64,000 bases of DNA. Source: Streptomyces wuyuanensis (GTDB taxonomy: Bacteria > Actinomycetota > Actinomycetes > Streptomycetales > Streptomycetaceae). This document shows, piece after piece, positions 56,532 to 64,000 of the stretch (position 1 is the stretch's first letter; the number at the start of each line of letters is the position of its first letter). The DNA lies in NCBI RefSeq assembly GCF_900103455.1, contig NZ_FNHI01000007.1, positions 233,250 through 297,249 on the forward strand, written 5' to 3'. The notes under the pieces were generated by a model. It was not told where the DNA came from and searched no databases. It saw nothing but the letters and a program-made list of their open reading frames with translations. The position numbers and the translations under genes were made by a program.

Positions 56532-56800
56532 GAGTGCACGCTAGGGCCCGCCGGGCGCCGCGGGCCATGGGCCCAGGGCGACTGCGGGGGGTGGGGCGGG
56601 CCCTACCCCTCGGCGGCGGGGCGCGGGCGACCGCCCCGTTCCCGGCCGACCGCTTCCCGGCAGCCTGCCGTGAGGCCCGGGGGCCGACGGGCGCCACCGA
56701 CCGCACCACCGCCGCCCGGCGACCAGCCGCTGCCCCGGGGTGGACACCGCACCACCGGGACTCGCCGGCGCCGACCGCCGGTCGGCGGACCGGCGGACCG

Positions 56801-56901
56801 GCGTGAGACCGGGACCCGGCCCGGCGTGAGACCGGGACCCGGCCCGGCGTGAGACCGGCGTGAGACCGGCGGACCGGCATGAGACCGGGGACCCTGGCCC
56901 G
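56801..56901. repeat. Minisatellite of GCGTGAGACCG units
   Basis: Five GCGTGAGACCG-type units begin at 56801, 56824, 56847, 56858 and 56877. The first two are perfect 23-bp copies (unit end GGGACCCGGCCCG) and the others are shortened or variant. It lies between the kinase and the convergent-side acyl-CoA synthetase-like gene. Confidence 0.85.
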
Positions 56902-56910
56902 GCCGGGGCG

Positions 56911-58599
56911 TCAGCGGTCCAAGAGCTCGGCCCTGCCGTGTCGTTCACAGGCGCGGCGGAGCCGGGCGCCGTCGGCAGGGGTCAGCGGGCGGTAGCCGTC
57001 CGCGCCGGGTGGGCGCCACCAGACGGGGTCCCGGCCGTGGAGGAAGCCCTCGCGGCGCAGGGCGACGCGGTGGATCTTGTTGGTGGCGGTGACCGGGAGG
57101 CGGGCGACGACGCGGACGAAGCGGGGGGGCATCTTCGTCCCCAGATCGGGCTGGGCGGCGAGGAAGGCCGCGAAGCCCTCGGGGTCGAAGGACGACGCCT
57201 CGTCGCGGAGCGCCAGGGCGCACATCACCTGGTCGCCGGCGACCGGATCGGGGACGGCGTACACCGCGACGCCCGCGGCGGGTTCCCATCGGGCGAGGAT
57301 GCTCTCGATGAGCGCGGCGGCGAGGTTCTCGCTGTCGACGCGCAGGCGGTCGTCGCTTCGGCCGGCGAAGTACAGGAAGCCTTCCGCGTCGCGGTAGAAG
57401 AGGTCTCCGCTCCAGTACCAGCCTCCCCGCAGCCGTTCCGCCTCCGCCTCGGCGTTGCGCCAGTAGCCCTCGAAGGGGCTGCGGCCGCGGTTGACCAGCT
57501 CGCCTATCGCCCGGTCGCCGTTCAGCAGCCCACCCGCCGCGGAGAAGCGCGCCGGCTCGCACTCCTCGCCGCTGGACGGGTCGACCACGGCGAGGTCGTC
57601 GCCGGGCGCGGCCCTGCCGATCGCGCCGCGCGGGGTGCCGGGGGTGCGCTGGACGGCGGCACCGCCTTCGGAGGAGCCGTAGCCCTCGACGAGCCGGACG
57701 CCGAAGCGAGCCGCGAAGCGCTCCGCGTCGACGGCCCCCGCCTCGGTGCCGAAGCCGAGCCGGAGCGGGTGGTCACGGTCGTCGTCGCGTTCGGGGGTGG
57801 CGAGCAGGTACTGCACGGCCCGGCCCACATAGGTGAAGTAGGTGGCGCCGTAGGACCGTACGTCGGAGAGGAAGCACGACGCGGAGAAGCGGCGCCGCAG
57901 GGCCACCGCCGCGCCGGCCGCCAGCGCGGGAGCCCAGTCGGCGATCACGGCGTTGCCGTGGAACATCGGCATGCAGACGTAGTGGACGTCGTCCGGCCGC
58001 ACACCGAAGTGGGAGACGAGGGACGCCCCGGCGGCGGCGAGCCGTCCCTGACTGCAGATCGCGGCCTTGGGCGCGCCGGTCGAACCGGACGTGAAGTACA
58101 GCAGCAGCCGGCTGCCGGGCCGCACGGTGCGGCCCGGCAGGGGGGCGATGTCGGCTGGTCCGGCCCCCTCGTAGGGGGCGAGGAGCACGGTGTACGCGTC
58201 GTCGTCGGTCACCAGCACCCGCACGCCCGGCAGTTCGAGACCGTCGAGCAGGGGAAGGTGCGTGCGCTCGGTGACCAGCACCCGGCAGTCGGTGTGCAGT
58301 ATGTCGCGGGCCAGCTCCGCGCCCCGGCGCGTCGGGTTGATGCCGGCGACGGCGGCCCCGGCGAGGGCTGCCGCGCCGATCCAGAGCGGGAACTCGGCCG
58401 TGTTGTCGAGCAGGACCCCGAGGTGCGGCTCGGCTCCCCGGGGCAGGAGTTCCGTGAGCAGGGCGGCCCGCGCGGCGGCGCCGGAGGCGACCTGGTGGTG
58501 GCTGAGCACGAGGTCCTCGTGCATCAGCCCCACCCGGTGGTCGCCCCACTGGCGCCCTACCAGCTCCGCGACGGTCGTACCGCTCCCCGTGACGCCCAT
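56911..58599 (-). CDS. AMP-binding acyl-CoA synthetase-like enzyme
   Basis: The 562-residue adenylate-forming enzyme has the P-loop-like motif FTSGSTGAPKA, GYGSSEGGA, and WYWSGDLFYRD (A8-like region), plus a C-terminal Lys in ATNKIHRVAL. It activates an acid as an acyl-AMP and probably transfers it to CoA. Substrate is unknown. Start is ATG 58599, or GTG 58608 three codons upstream. A single gene next to the LPMO gene. Confidence 0.9.
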   Translation of the reverse strand: MGVTGSGTTVAELVGRQWGDHRVGLMHEDLVLSHHQVASGAAARAALLTELLPRGAEPHLGVLLDNTAEFPLWIGAAALAGAAVAGINPTRRGAELARDILHTDCRVLVTERTHLPLLDGLELPGVRVLVTDDDAYTVLLAPYEGAGPADIAPLPGRTVRPGSRLLLYFTSGSTGAPKAAICSQGRLAAAGASLVSHFGVRPDDVHYVCMPMFHGNAVIADWAPALAAGAAVALRRRFSASCFLSDVRSYGATYFTYVGRAVQYLLATPERDDDRDHPLRLGFGTEAGAVDAERFAARFGVRLVEGYGSSEGGAAVQRTPGTPRGAIGRAAPGDDLAVVDPSSGEECEPARFSAAGGLLNGDRAIGELVNRGRSPFEGYWRNAEAEAERLRGGWYWSGDLFYRDAEGFLYFAGRSDDRLRVDSENLAAALIESILARWEPAAGVAVYAVPDPVAGDQVMCALALRDEASSFDPEGFAAFLAAQPDLGTKMPPRFVRVVARLPVTATNKIHRVALRREGFLHGRDPVWWRPPGADGYRPLTPADGARLRRACERHGRAELLDR

Positions 58600-58624
58600 G
58601 GCGCGCACGGTAACTGACGTAGCG

Positions 58625-59212
58625 TCAGAACTGAACGTCCGAGCAGGCGTAGAAGGCGTTCGGGGTGTCGGCGATGGTCCACACCGCCAGGATCAGATGG
58701 CGGCCCGACTTCGACGGCAGCGTGCCCGAGTGACTGAGCGTCCCCGGGGGCCGCTGGCCGTTGTACGGGATGGTCAGGAAGGGCTGCGGATCGAGTGCGG
58801 CCCTGGTGAGCGGCTGGCTGGGGTTCCAGCCGTTCCTGGTGATGTAGTACTTGAAGTCCGTCGTGGCGTGCATGGCGGTGAACTGCCACCGGAAGGTGTA
58901 GTTCTGCCCCGAGGAGACCCTGGTGGTGGGCCAGGCACCGCCGCGCGGGTCGTCGAGCTGCGCGAAGCGGCTGTTGCCGCCGGCGCAGAGCTTCCCGTCG
59001 GCCGGACCCGCGCCGGGGAAGCCCTTGGGCCCCTCGACGCTCTGGGGCTCCCATTGGATCTCGCCGCAGTTGCCCACGGTGCCGTTGGCGCACAGTTTCT
59101 GACGGCTGATCGGGGAGTCGGTGTAACCGTGGCTGCTGGCGCTCCCGGTGGCGAGCAGGGTCGTCCCCGCCACGGCGAGCCCGACCATGGCCGCGCCTAT
59201 TCGCTTTCGCAT
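58625..59212 (-). CDS. Secreted chitin-active lytic polysaccharide monooxygenase (AA10)
   Basis: The 195-residue protein is a copper-dependent LPMO that oxidatively cuts crystalline chitin. After a signal peptide (cleavage ASS before His28) the mature protein starts HGYTDSPISRQ, the N-terminal His of the histidine brace. The second His is His115 in TAMHATTDF. Single-domain AA10 without a CBM. Two DasR-like sites upstream place it in the chitin regulon with the two other chitinolytic genes. Confidence 0.96.
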   Translation of the reverse strand: MRKRIGAAMVGLAVAGTTLLATGSASSHGYTDSPISRQKLCANGTVGNCGEIQWEPQSVEGPKGFPGAGPADGKLCAGGNSRFAQLDDPRGGAWPTTRVSSGQNYTFRWQFTAMHATTDFKYYITRNGWNPSQPLTRAALDPQPFLTIPYNGQRPPGTLSHSGTLPSKSGRHLILAVWTIADTPNAFYACSDVQF

Positions 59213-59286
59213 GCTGTCGCTCCTGGAGAACGTGGGGGAGTTCTATGAGCCGTGCCGTGCAGCTGCGCTTGTGCGGTCGTGCGGAT

Positions 59287-59302
59287 TCCGGTCTAGACCA
59301 AG
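59287..59302. promoter_or_regulatory. DasR-like operator 1, LPMO promoter
   Basis: TCCGGTCTAGACCAAG carries the perfect core GGTCTAGACC and matches 12 of 16 positions of the dre consensus. It is 75 bp before the LPMO start. Confidence 0.85.
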
Positions 59303-59326
59303 TCCCAGATTATTGGCGAACTTTGA

Positions 59327-59342
59327 ACATGTCCAGACCAAT
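59327..59342. promoter_or_regulatory. DasR-like operator 2, LPMO promoter
   Basis: ACATGTCCAGACCAAT matches 12 of 16 positions of the dre consensus. It is 40 bp upstream of the first site and ends at the stop codon of the SPFH gene. Confidence 0.7.
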
Positions 59343-61174
59343 CACGGGGTCTCCGCGGCGCCCGTCCTCGCCGTGCAGAACGCCACGGTGAGATCGCGGA
59401 CGAGGGCCTTGCGCTCGTAGTCGTCGAACTCCACCAGCCCGCGCATGGTGAGCCGTTGGACCGTGTCGTCCACCGCGTCGACCACCGAACTCAGCACGGT
59501 GTCGCGGCGCTCGGCCTCCAGTGCGGCGACCCGGCGGCGGCGCATGGCCGCGGCCACCTCGGGCGCGTACTCGATCCGCGTCGGCTGCGCCGAGAAGACG
59601 TCGATCCCGATCGGGGCGCACTCCGCCGCGAGCGTCCTGGTCAGGGCATCGCCGACGGCCTCGGCGTTGCGGAGCGTCGGACGCAGTTCGAGCGCCGGCC
59701 CGCCGCCCGCCGGTGGCGCCGAGGCGTCGGCGGGGATCTGGGAGAGCACACGGGCGAGGGCCGCCTCCACCTGCTCCCTCAGGTACGACTCGTGGTTCGC
59801 GACCCCGAGCACGGCCCGGGCCGTGTCCCTGACCCGCCACACGACGAGGACGACCGCCTCGAGCGCGGTCCCCTCGGCGTCGACCGACGGCATGGGGTCG
59901 CTGCGCCAGTGCCGCAGCCGTACGTCCACCCGGCGGCGGAGCAGCAGCGGACTCACCCACATGAGACCGCTGCTGCGGACGCTGCCGCGGTACTCGCCGT
60001 AGAGCGTCAGCACCCAGGCGTGGCCGACCCGGCCGCGCGCGAGCCCGCCGAGCGAGAACAGCGCGACGGTGAGGGACACGGCGAGCAGGGCCCAGTGCAC
60101 GAACCCGAGCCCGCCGTAGGGCCGTTCGCCCAGCCCGAAGAGCGTCGTCACCTCGGGAGGGAACGCCCCCGCCCAGTGCAGCACGGCCGCGCAGCCGGCG
60201 AGGGACAGCACCCCGGCGAGAAGTGCCGCCCAGCCGGGCAGGACCGGACCGGGCCGCTCGATCAACCGGGGGTCGGGCGGGGGCGCGGGCCGGCTGCCGG
60301 CCGTTCCGGCGTTCGATGCGGAACGGCGGCCGGTGGGGAGCGCCACCGGGGGCATGGCGATGGTGTCGGGTCCGCCGTCGCCCCCGCCGTCCCTGGCCGG
60401 CCCGTTCACGCCGAAGGCGCTCCGGGCGTCCTTGAGCCGTGCGGCGCCGTCCTGGGCCTTGGACGCGGACGTGCCGTTGAGCTTGCGAGCGGCGCCCGCG
60501 TCAGTACCCCCGCCTTCGTCGGTCTTCTCCGCCGGGCCCCGGGCCGTCGCTCCGGCGGACGCGACGGCGTCCCGGTAGAGCAGGTGGACGGGAATGGCAC
60601 CGGTGGTCTCGGTGCCGATGACGACCGTCCGCCGTCCGCCCGCGCCGCTGAACTGCCGCTCGAAGCGCTCGGATGCGGGCACTGCGTCGAGTGCGCCACC
60701 GGTCTTCGTCCGGTCGGCCTCGGACAGGGAGTCGGGGCGGGGACCGGCGGCGGTGGAGTCGGTCGCGACGGAACCGCTCCCGGGCGGGACGACGGTCCCG
60801 GAGCCCACCTCGGGCCCGCCGCCGGAAGGGGACTCCTGGTCGGCGGCGGGCAGTCCGGCCCCCGTGGGAGCGCCGTGCACGACGCTCCCGTACGGGTCCG
60901 GGATGCCGGGCGTCTCGGGGGCGGGCCGCGCCTCGGAGGTGCCGGGCGCACCGGGGGCGCCGTGGCGGTCGGGGGCGCCGTACGGGTCGGGGGCGCCGTC
61001 GAAGGCGGCCGGCGTCTCCGGGTCGGGGACGGCCTGGGGCGCGGGCGCGCCGGGTGCCGCGATGCCCGTGGCGGGGAGCCCCGTGCTGTGGACGGCCACC
61101 GACGCGGGGGTCAGCCGGCCGAGCGGGAGGGAGGAACCCGGTGGGTCCTCGGAGTAGGGGGTCGTGGGGTTCAC
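59342..61174 (-). CDS. SPFH/Band-7 membrane protein with long disordered N-terminus
   Basis: The 610-residue protein has about 320 residues of Ala/Gly/Pro/Thr-rich disordered sequence. Two membrane helices follow (WAALLAGVLSLAGCAAVLHW and HWALLAVSLTVALFSLGGLA), then an SPFH domain (about 410-610, with RVRDTARAVLGVANHESYLR and AMRRRRVAALEAERRDTVLS). SPFH proteins scaffold membrane microdomains. I chose the GTG at 61174 because GAGGAGG lies 8 bp upstream. The frame stays open far further, but that is a GC-rich antisense artefact. The next gene stops 45 bp away, so co-transcription with the wall protein is likely. Confidence 0.86.
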   Translation of the reverse strand: MNPTTPYSEDPPGSSLPLGRLTPASVAVHSTGLPATGIAAPGAPAPQAVPDPETPAAFDGAPDPYGAPDRHGAPGAPGTSEARPAPETPGIPDPYGSVVHGAPTGAGLPAADQESPSGGGPEVGSGTVVPPGSGSVATDSTAAGPRPDSLSEADRTKTGGALDAVPASERFERQFSGAGGRRTVVIGTETTGAIPVHLLYRDAVASAGATARGPAEKTDEGGGTDAGAARKLNGTSASKAQDGAARLKDARSAFGVNGPARDGGGDGGPDTIAMPPVALPTGRRSASNAGTAGSRPAPPPDPRLIERPGPVLPGWAALLAGVLSLAGCAAVLHWAGAFPPEVTTLFGLGERPYGGLGFVHWALLAVSLTVALFSLGGLARGRVGHAWVLTLYGEYRGSVRSSGLMWVSPLLLRRRVDVRLRHWRSDPMPSVDAEGTALEAVVLVVWRVRDTARAVLGVANHESYLREQVEAALARVLSQIPADASAPPAGGGPALELRPTLRNAEAVGDALTRTLAAECAPIGIDVFSAQPTRIEYAPEVAAAMRRRRVAALEAERRDTVLSSVVDAVDDTVQRLTMRGLVEFDDYERKALVRDLTVAFCTARTGAAETP

Positions 61175-61218
61175 CGCGGTCGCCTCCTCGCGGGGTCGGT
61201 GCACATCGGGGTTGTGGA

Positions 61219-63147
61219 TCATGAGAAGAGCCGCCGCCAGGTCTCGGGGCCGGGGTAGCCGTCGGCCGCAGCGCCGCGCCAGCCCTGGGCGCGCTGGAAC
61301 GCCTCGACACTGCGGCGGTCCGCGTCGCCCCAGCGCGGGCCGGGGCGGGTGGAGTAGTGCCTGCCGAAGCCCCGCTTCGCCAGCTGCCGGCGGAGAGTGT
61401 CCAGATGTCTGTCGGAAGTGCGGGGGCTGCCGGGGCGGAAGTGGCCGTGCCCGGGGAAGCCCGGAGCGGAGGCGGCCGCCTCGGGAGCAGCAGGCGCCTT
61501 CCGGGTGGCGCCCGGGGCCGCCGGTGCGACACCGGGCCGGGCTGCCGCGGAGCGCCCGGACGGCGCGCCGGGAACGGACGGAGCGGGGGAACCGGGCCCG
61601 GACGGTGCGGCCCCGGTGACCGCTGCCGGCGCGGGGGCCTTCCGGGACCCCGCAGGATGCGGCGCCTCGGGAACCGGCCCCGCGGCAACGGACCCCGCCG
61701 TTGCGGAGCCTGCCCCGCCGGGGGCCGGTGCGGCGGGCGGCGCGGGCGACGGGGCCCGTCCGGAGGCGGCCGCGGCCGTGCCCGGTGCCGAGGCGGGCGC
61801 CTCCGCCTCCGGACCCGCCGTCCGCCGGGGCCCGTTCGGGGCCGACGGGTCCGCGCCGGACGCCGCCTTCCTGCCCGTGCCGTTCACCAGCAGACGCCAG
61901 GTGTCGGGCCCCGGCATACCGTCGGCCTCCGTACCCGCCCAGCCCTGCGCACGCTGGAACGCCTGGGTCGCCTGCCGGTGCGCCTCGCCCCACCGCGACC
62001 CGGGACCGGCGGTGTCGCGGGCGCCGAAGCCCTGCTCCAGCAGCAGCCTGCCGAGCCGGGCCACGTACGAGTTGTCCTCGCCGGGCCCGAAGAGATCCAC
62101 GCCGGGGAACCCGAGCTCCCCGTCCCCGGCGATCTGTCCGCCCGTGGTGCCCACGCCCTTCAGCGCCTTGTAGCGATAGGCCACGTACTGGCTGGAGTTG
62201 TTCCAGTAGGCCATGGGCGTCGTCTGCCTGCGGGTGTTCGGCTTGGCCTGCTCGTACGCGATGTACTTCGTTCGGGCGCTGTCCGCCCAGCCACCGAAGA
62301 TCGTCACATGGGAGCCCTTGGCCGGATTGCTCAGGTTGTGGAAGAGCAGGATGTCGCCGGGCTGCAGGTCCTTGCGTTCGATCCGCGTGCCGAACTGCGC
62401 CAGACTGCCCGTCCATTCGTTGCCCGGCAGGTGCCAAGCCATGGAGACGTAGCCCGAGCAGTCCTGCCGGTAGCCGTCCGCCCAGTACCTGCTCATGGAG
62501 TACGGGACCTTGGCGTTCACCCAGCGCTTGGCCCGGTTCATGATGTCGGCACGGGCCATCTTGCGCAGGCCGGCCGTTCCGGCGGGGCCGGGGATCGGCG
62601 CGCCGTGCAGCGGTTCCTGGCCGCCCTGCGGGGTCTCCGGGTCGGGGCCGGTCTCGCGCCCGGACCCGGCCGGGTCGTCCGCACGGACACGATCCGCCAG
62701 GGCGCGTCGCGTCCCGCCGGGGCCCATCCGGGCGTGGTCCGCCCGGGAGCCCGCCGGAACGGCGGTCCCTGCGAGCTCCGGCCGCCGGCCGTGCTCCGCC
62801 CGGACTCGCGCGGACCTGGCCGGGTGCGCCTCCGCCGCCCGCTCCTCGACCACCCTCGTCGCCGGGCGGGCCCCGGTTTCCCCGCCGGGCCGCGCGGTCC
62901 CGGCGCTCTCCGGTTCGGGCACCGGGGCGTGCCCCGCTCCGGTTTCGGCGAGGGCTCCCGTGCCGCCACCGCTCAGTACCGCTCCCGCCGCGGTGACCAG
63001 TACGAGTGCGCGGCGGGCGCCGTGCGCGGCCGGGTGGCCCCCGGCGCGTACCGGCAGGGCTCGGGCCCGTTCCCGCCGCTGCTGGGCGCAGCCGGGGCAG
63101 ACGCAGTCGCCGGCCGGCTCGTACTCCTCGAACACCGGAACGGTCAT
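61219..63147 (-). CDS. Secreted NlpC/P60-like protein with two peptidoglycan-binding domains
   Basis: The 642-residue protein has a Cys-rich N-terminal segment (Cys15, Cys17, Cys20 in DCVCPGCAQQ), a hydrophobic helix (ALVLVTAAGAVLSGGG) and a disordered part. A C40-type domain follows (about 195-350) with catalytic Cys230 in YRQDCSGYVSMAW and His280 in GSHVTIFGGW. Two PG-binding_1-type modules (about 370-430 and 585-640) are nearly alike and separated by an Ala/Pro linker. It likely remodels peptidoglycan or amide bonds outside the cell. ATG 63147 is the chosen start. It lies 153 bp from tRNA-Lys copy 3. Confidence 0.87.
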   Translation of the reverse strand: MTVPVFEEYEPAGDCVCPGCAQQRRERARALPVRAGGHPAAHGARRALVLVTAAGAVLSGGGTGALAETGAGHAPVPEPESAGTARPGGETGARPATRVVEERAAEAHPARSARVRAEHGRRPELAGTAVPAGSRADHARMGPGGTRRALADRVRADDPAGSGRETGPDPETPQGGQEPLHGAPIPGPAGTAGLRKMARADIMNRAKRWVNAKVPYSMSRYWADGYRQDCSGYVSMAWHLPGNEWTGSLAQFGTRIERKDLQPGDILLFHNLSNPAKGSHVTIFGGWADSARTKYIAYEQAKPNTRRQTTPMAYWNNSSQYVAYRYKALKGVGTTGGQIAGDGELGFPGVDLFGPGEDNSYVARLGRLLLEQGFGARDTAGPGSRWGEAHRQATQAFQRAQGWAGTEADGMPGPDTWRLLVNGTGRKAASGADPSAPNGPRRTAGPEAEAPASAPGTAAAASGRAPSPAPPAAPAPGGAGSATAGSVAAGPVPEAPHPAGSRKAPAPAAVTGAAPSGPGSPAPSVPGAPSGRSAAARPGVAPAAPGATRKAPAAPEAAASAPGFPGHGHFRPGSPRTSDRHLDTLRRQLAKRGFGRHYSTRPGPRWGDADRRSVEAFQRAQGWRGAAADGYPGPETWRRLFS

Positions 63148-63300
63148 CCCTTACCCCTCCAGATCCACCACTCTCTTCCGTCATGACAAATCGCATTTTG
63201 ACGGAGCAAAGCGAAAAAACGACCATCCGACAGGCCGGAACGCGCAAGGAAATGGTCAGGAGCATCCCCGGGGGTCCGGTAAACTTCTCCGGGTCAGCAG

Positions 63301-63374
63301 GCGCCGCTAGCTCAGTTGGTTAGAGCAGCTGACTCTTAATCAGCGGGTCCGGGGTTCGAGTCCCTGGCGGCGCA
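63301..63374 (+). tRNA. tRNA-Lys (CTT), copy 3
   Basis: Identical over its 74 nt to the copies at 38740 and 54210. Anticodon CTT is at 63335-63337. The 8 bp before it (GTCAGCAG) also match copy 1. Confidence 0.97.
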
Positions 63375-63396
63375 CAAGCGATCAGTTCGCTGACCT

Positions 63397-63423
63397 GGGC
63401 GTTCTCGGCTTCCGAGGGCGCCC
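63397..63423 (+). terminator. Hairpin after tRNA-Lys copy 3
   Basis: GGGCG/CGCCC outer and CTCGG/CCGAG inner stems with loop CTT, followed by TTTCG, 22 bp after the tRNA. Confidence 0.7.
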
Positions 63424-63579
63424 TTTCGCATGGGGGCGCAAACCCCGCCGAACGCCGGGCAGCGGGCTTCGGGAGATCCGCGGCCGGCGGAGGGACGGGA
63501 GGAGCACGCCCCGCCCGCGGCATAGACTCGGACTCACCCGAACGCGTCACCCCGTCCATCGGCAGGGAGAATCCACGGC

Positions 63580-64000
63580 GTGGCCAACGCACTGCAGGAA
63601 TTGGTGAAGAGCCGGCTGGAGCAGCAGGGCTGGTCCTACGGCGACGTGGCCCGGCGCGGCGGCATCCCGCGTTCCACCGTGCACCACCTGGCCACCGCCG
63701 AGCGGGTCACCCGCATGCCGCAGCAGGCCACGCTGGAGGGACTGGCCAGGGGCCTGGAACTGCCCCTGGACGCCGTACGCAGGGCAGCCGCCGAAGCCTG
63801 CGGCATCCACCTCTACTTCGAGGAGACACCCGGCACCGCCGCCGACCCCGAAGTCGCCACCCTCATCGCCAGCGTCCAGAAACTGACCGCGGCCGACCGC
63901 CGGCACGTCACCGCACTCGTCGAATCCCTCCTGCGCAACACCCACCCACCCCACACCGACACACCCACCCACACCGACACACCCGCCGGCACCGACCCCC
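63580..64000 (+). CDS. XRE-family helix-turn-helix regulator, truncated by the window end
   Basis: At least 140 residues, with an N-terminal XRE helix-turn-helix (LEQQGWSYGDVARRGGIPRS then TVHHLATAERVTRMPQQATL). A helical linker (CGIHLYFEETPG) and TAADRRHVTALVESLLRN follow, and the tail contains repeated HTDTP units. Start is GTG 63580 with GGGAGA about 9 bp upstream. Such small XRE genes next to tRNA are common in Streptomyces. The 3' end lies beyond the window. Confidence 0.85.
   Translation, partial: MANALQELVKSRLEQQGWSYGDVARRGGIPRSTVHHLATAERVTRMPQQATLEGLARGLELPLDAVRRAAAEACGIHLYFEETPGTAADPEVATLIASVQKLTAADRRHVTALVESLLRNTHPPHTDTPTHTDTPAGTDP

Noticed and set aside
56801..56901. CRISPR-like array
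   Set aside because: Units are adjacent or overlapping, vary in length and have no unique spacers. No cas genes are present, and the nuclease at 33 kb is not in a CRISPR context.
59342..63265. Giant 1307-residue open frame on the minus strand
   Set aside because: The SPFH gene has its own GAGGAGG and GTG at 61174. The upstream part overlaps the NlpC/P60-like gene in another frame and is low-complexity shadow.

Overview
The window comes from a Streptomyces chromosome or that of a very close relative. Coding DNA is strongly GC-rich with G/C in third positions. GTG and TTG starts, stop/start overlaps and antisense open frames are common. The gene order is desferrioxamine cluster, beta-hexosaminidase, second glmS, adpA, ornA, cebR-cebEFG-bglC, then cdgA, which I recognise from memory as a conserved core segment of Streptomyces chromosomes. 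I see no insertion sequence, integrase, prophage or CRISPR array.

Layout. (1) 0.1-7.4 kb: siderophore import and synthesis (desE, a siderophore-interacting reductase, desABCD), with two near-perfect iron boxes for a DmdR/IdeR repressor. (2) 7.5-13.3 kb: secreted GH20 hexosaminidase with two DasR-like sites, a DUF4429 protein, a small conserved protein, glmS and a GPR1/FUN34-type membrane protein. (3) 13.4-17.7 kb: universal stress protein, small membrane protein, the developmental regulator adpA with its TTA codon, oligoribonuclease ornA and tRNA-His. (4) 17.8-24.4 kb: cellobiose regulon, with cebR divergent from cebEFG-bglC and a perfect CebR operator. (5) 24.5-32.8 kb: GH18 chitinase with CBM2, a two-component system, a spermidine-synthase-like protein, an HTH-TPR regulator and a histidine phosphatase. 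(6) 33.0-37.8 kb: an uncharacterised set comprising a predicted Fe-S PD-(D/E)XK nuclease, an unknown protein, an SF1 helicase and a small protein. (7) 38.0-44.3 kb: prim-pol-like protein, tRNA-Lys, M6 protease, the c-di-GMP enzyme cdgA and a second GH18 chitinase with DasR-like sites. (8) 44.3-54.1 kb: an Ehu-type ABC importer (ehuBCDA) with two maleate-isomerase/EutA-like enzymes, a D-2-hydroxyacid dehydrogenase, an amidase, a DUF3830 protein and an IclR regulator. (9) 54.2-64.0 kb: second tRNA-Lys, NarL-type two-component system, acyl-CoA synthetase-like enzyme, chitin-active LPMO with two DasR-like sites, SPFH protein, NlpC/P60-like wall protein, third tRNA-Lys and a truncated XRE regulator.

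How the parts fit. LPMO, chitinase and hexosaminidase form a chitin-to-GlcNAc route, all three preceded by DasR-like operators, and glmS is the reverse amino-sugar step. CebEFG-BglC imports and cleaves cellobiose under CebR. AdpA, BldA (through the TTA codon), CdgA and OrnA tie the region to development and nucleotide signalling. The two places most likely to hold undescribed biology are the nuclease/helicase set at 33-37.8 kb, which looks like a split Dna2, and the Ehu-linked catabolic cluster at 44-54 kb, which has an ectoine-type importer but no recognisable ectoine hydrolase.
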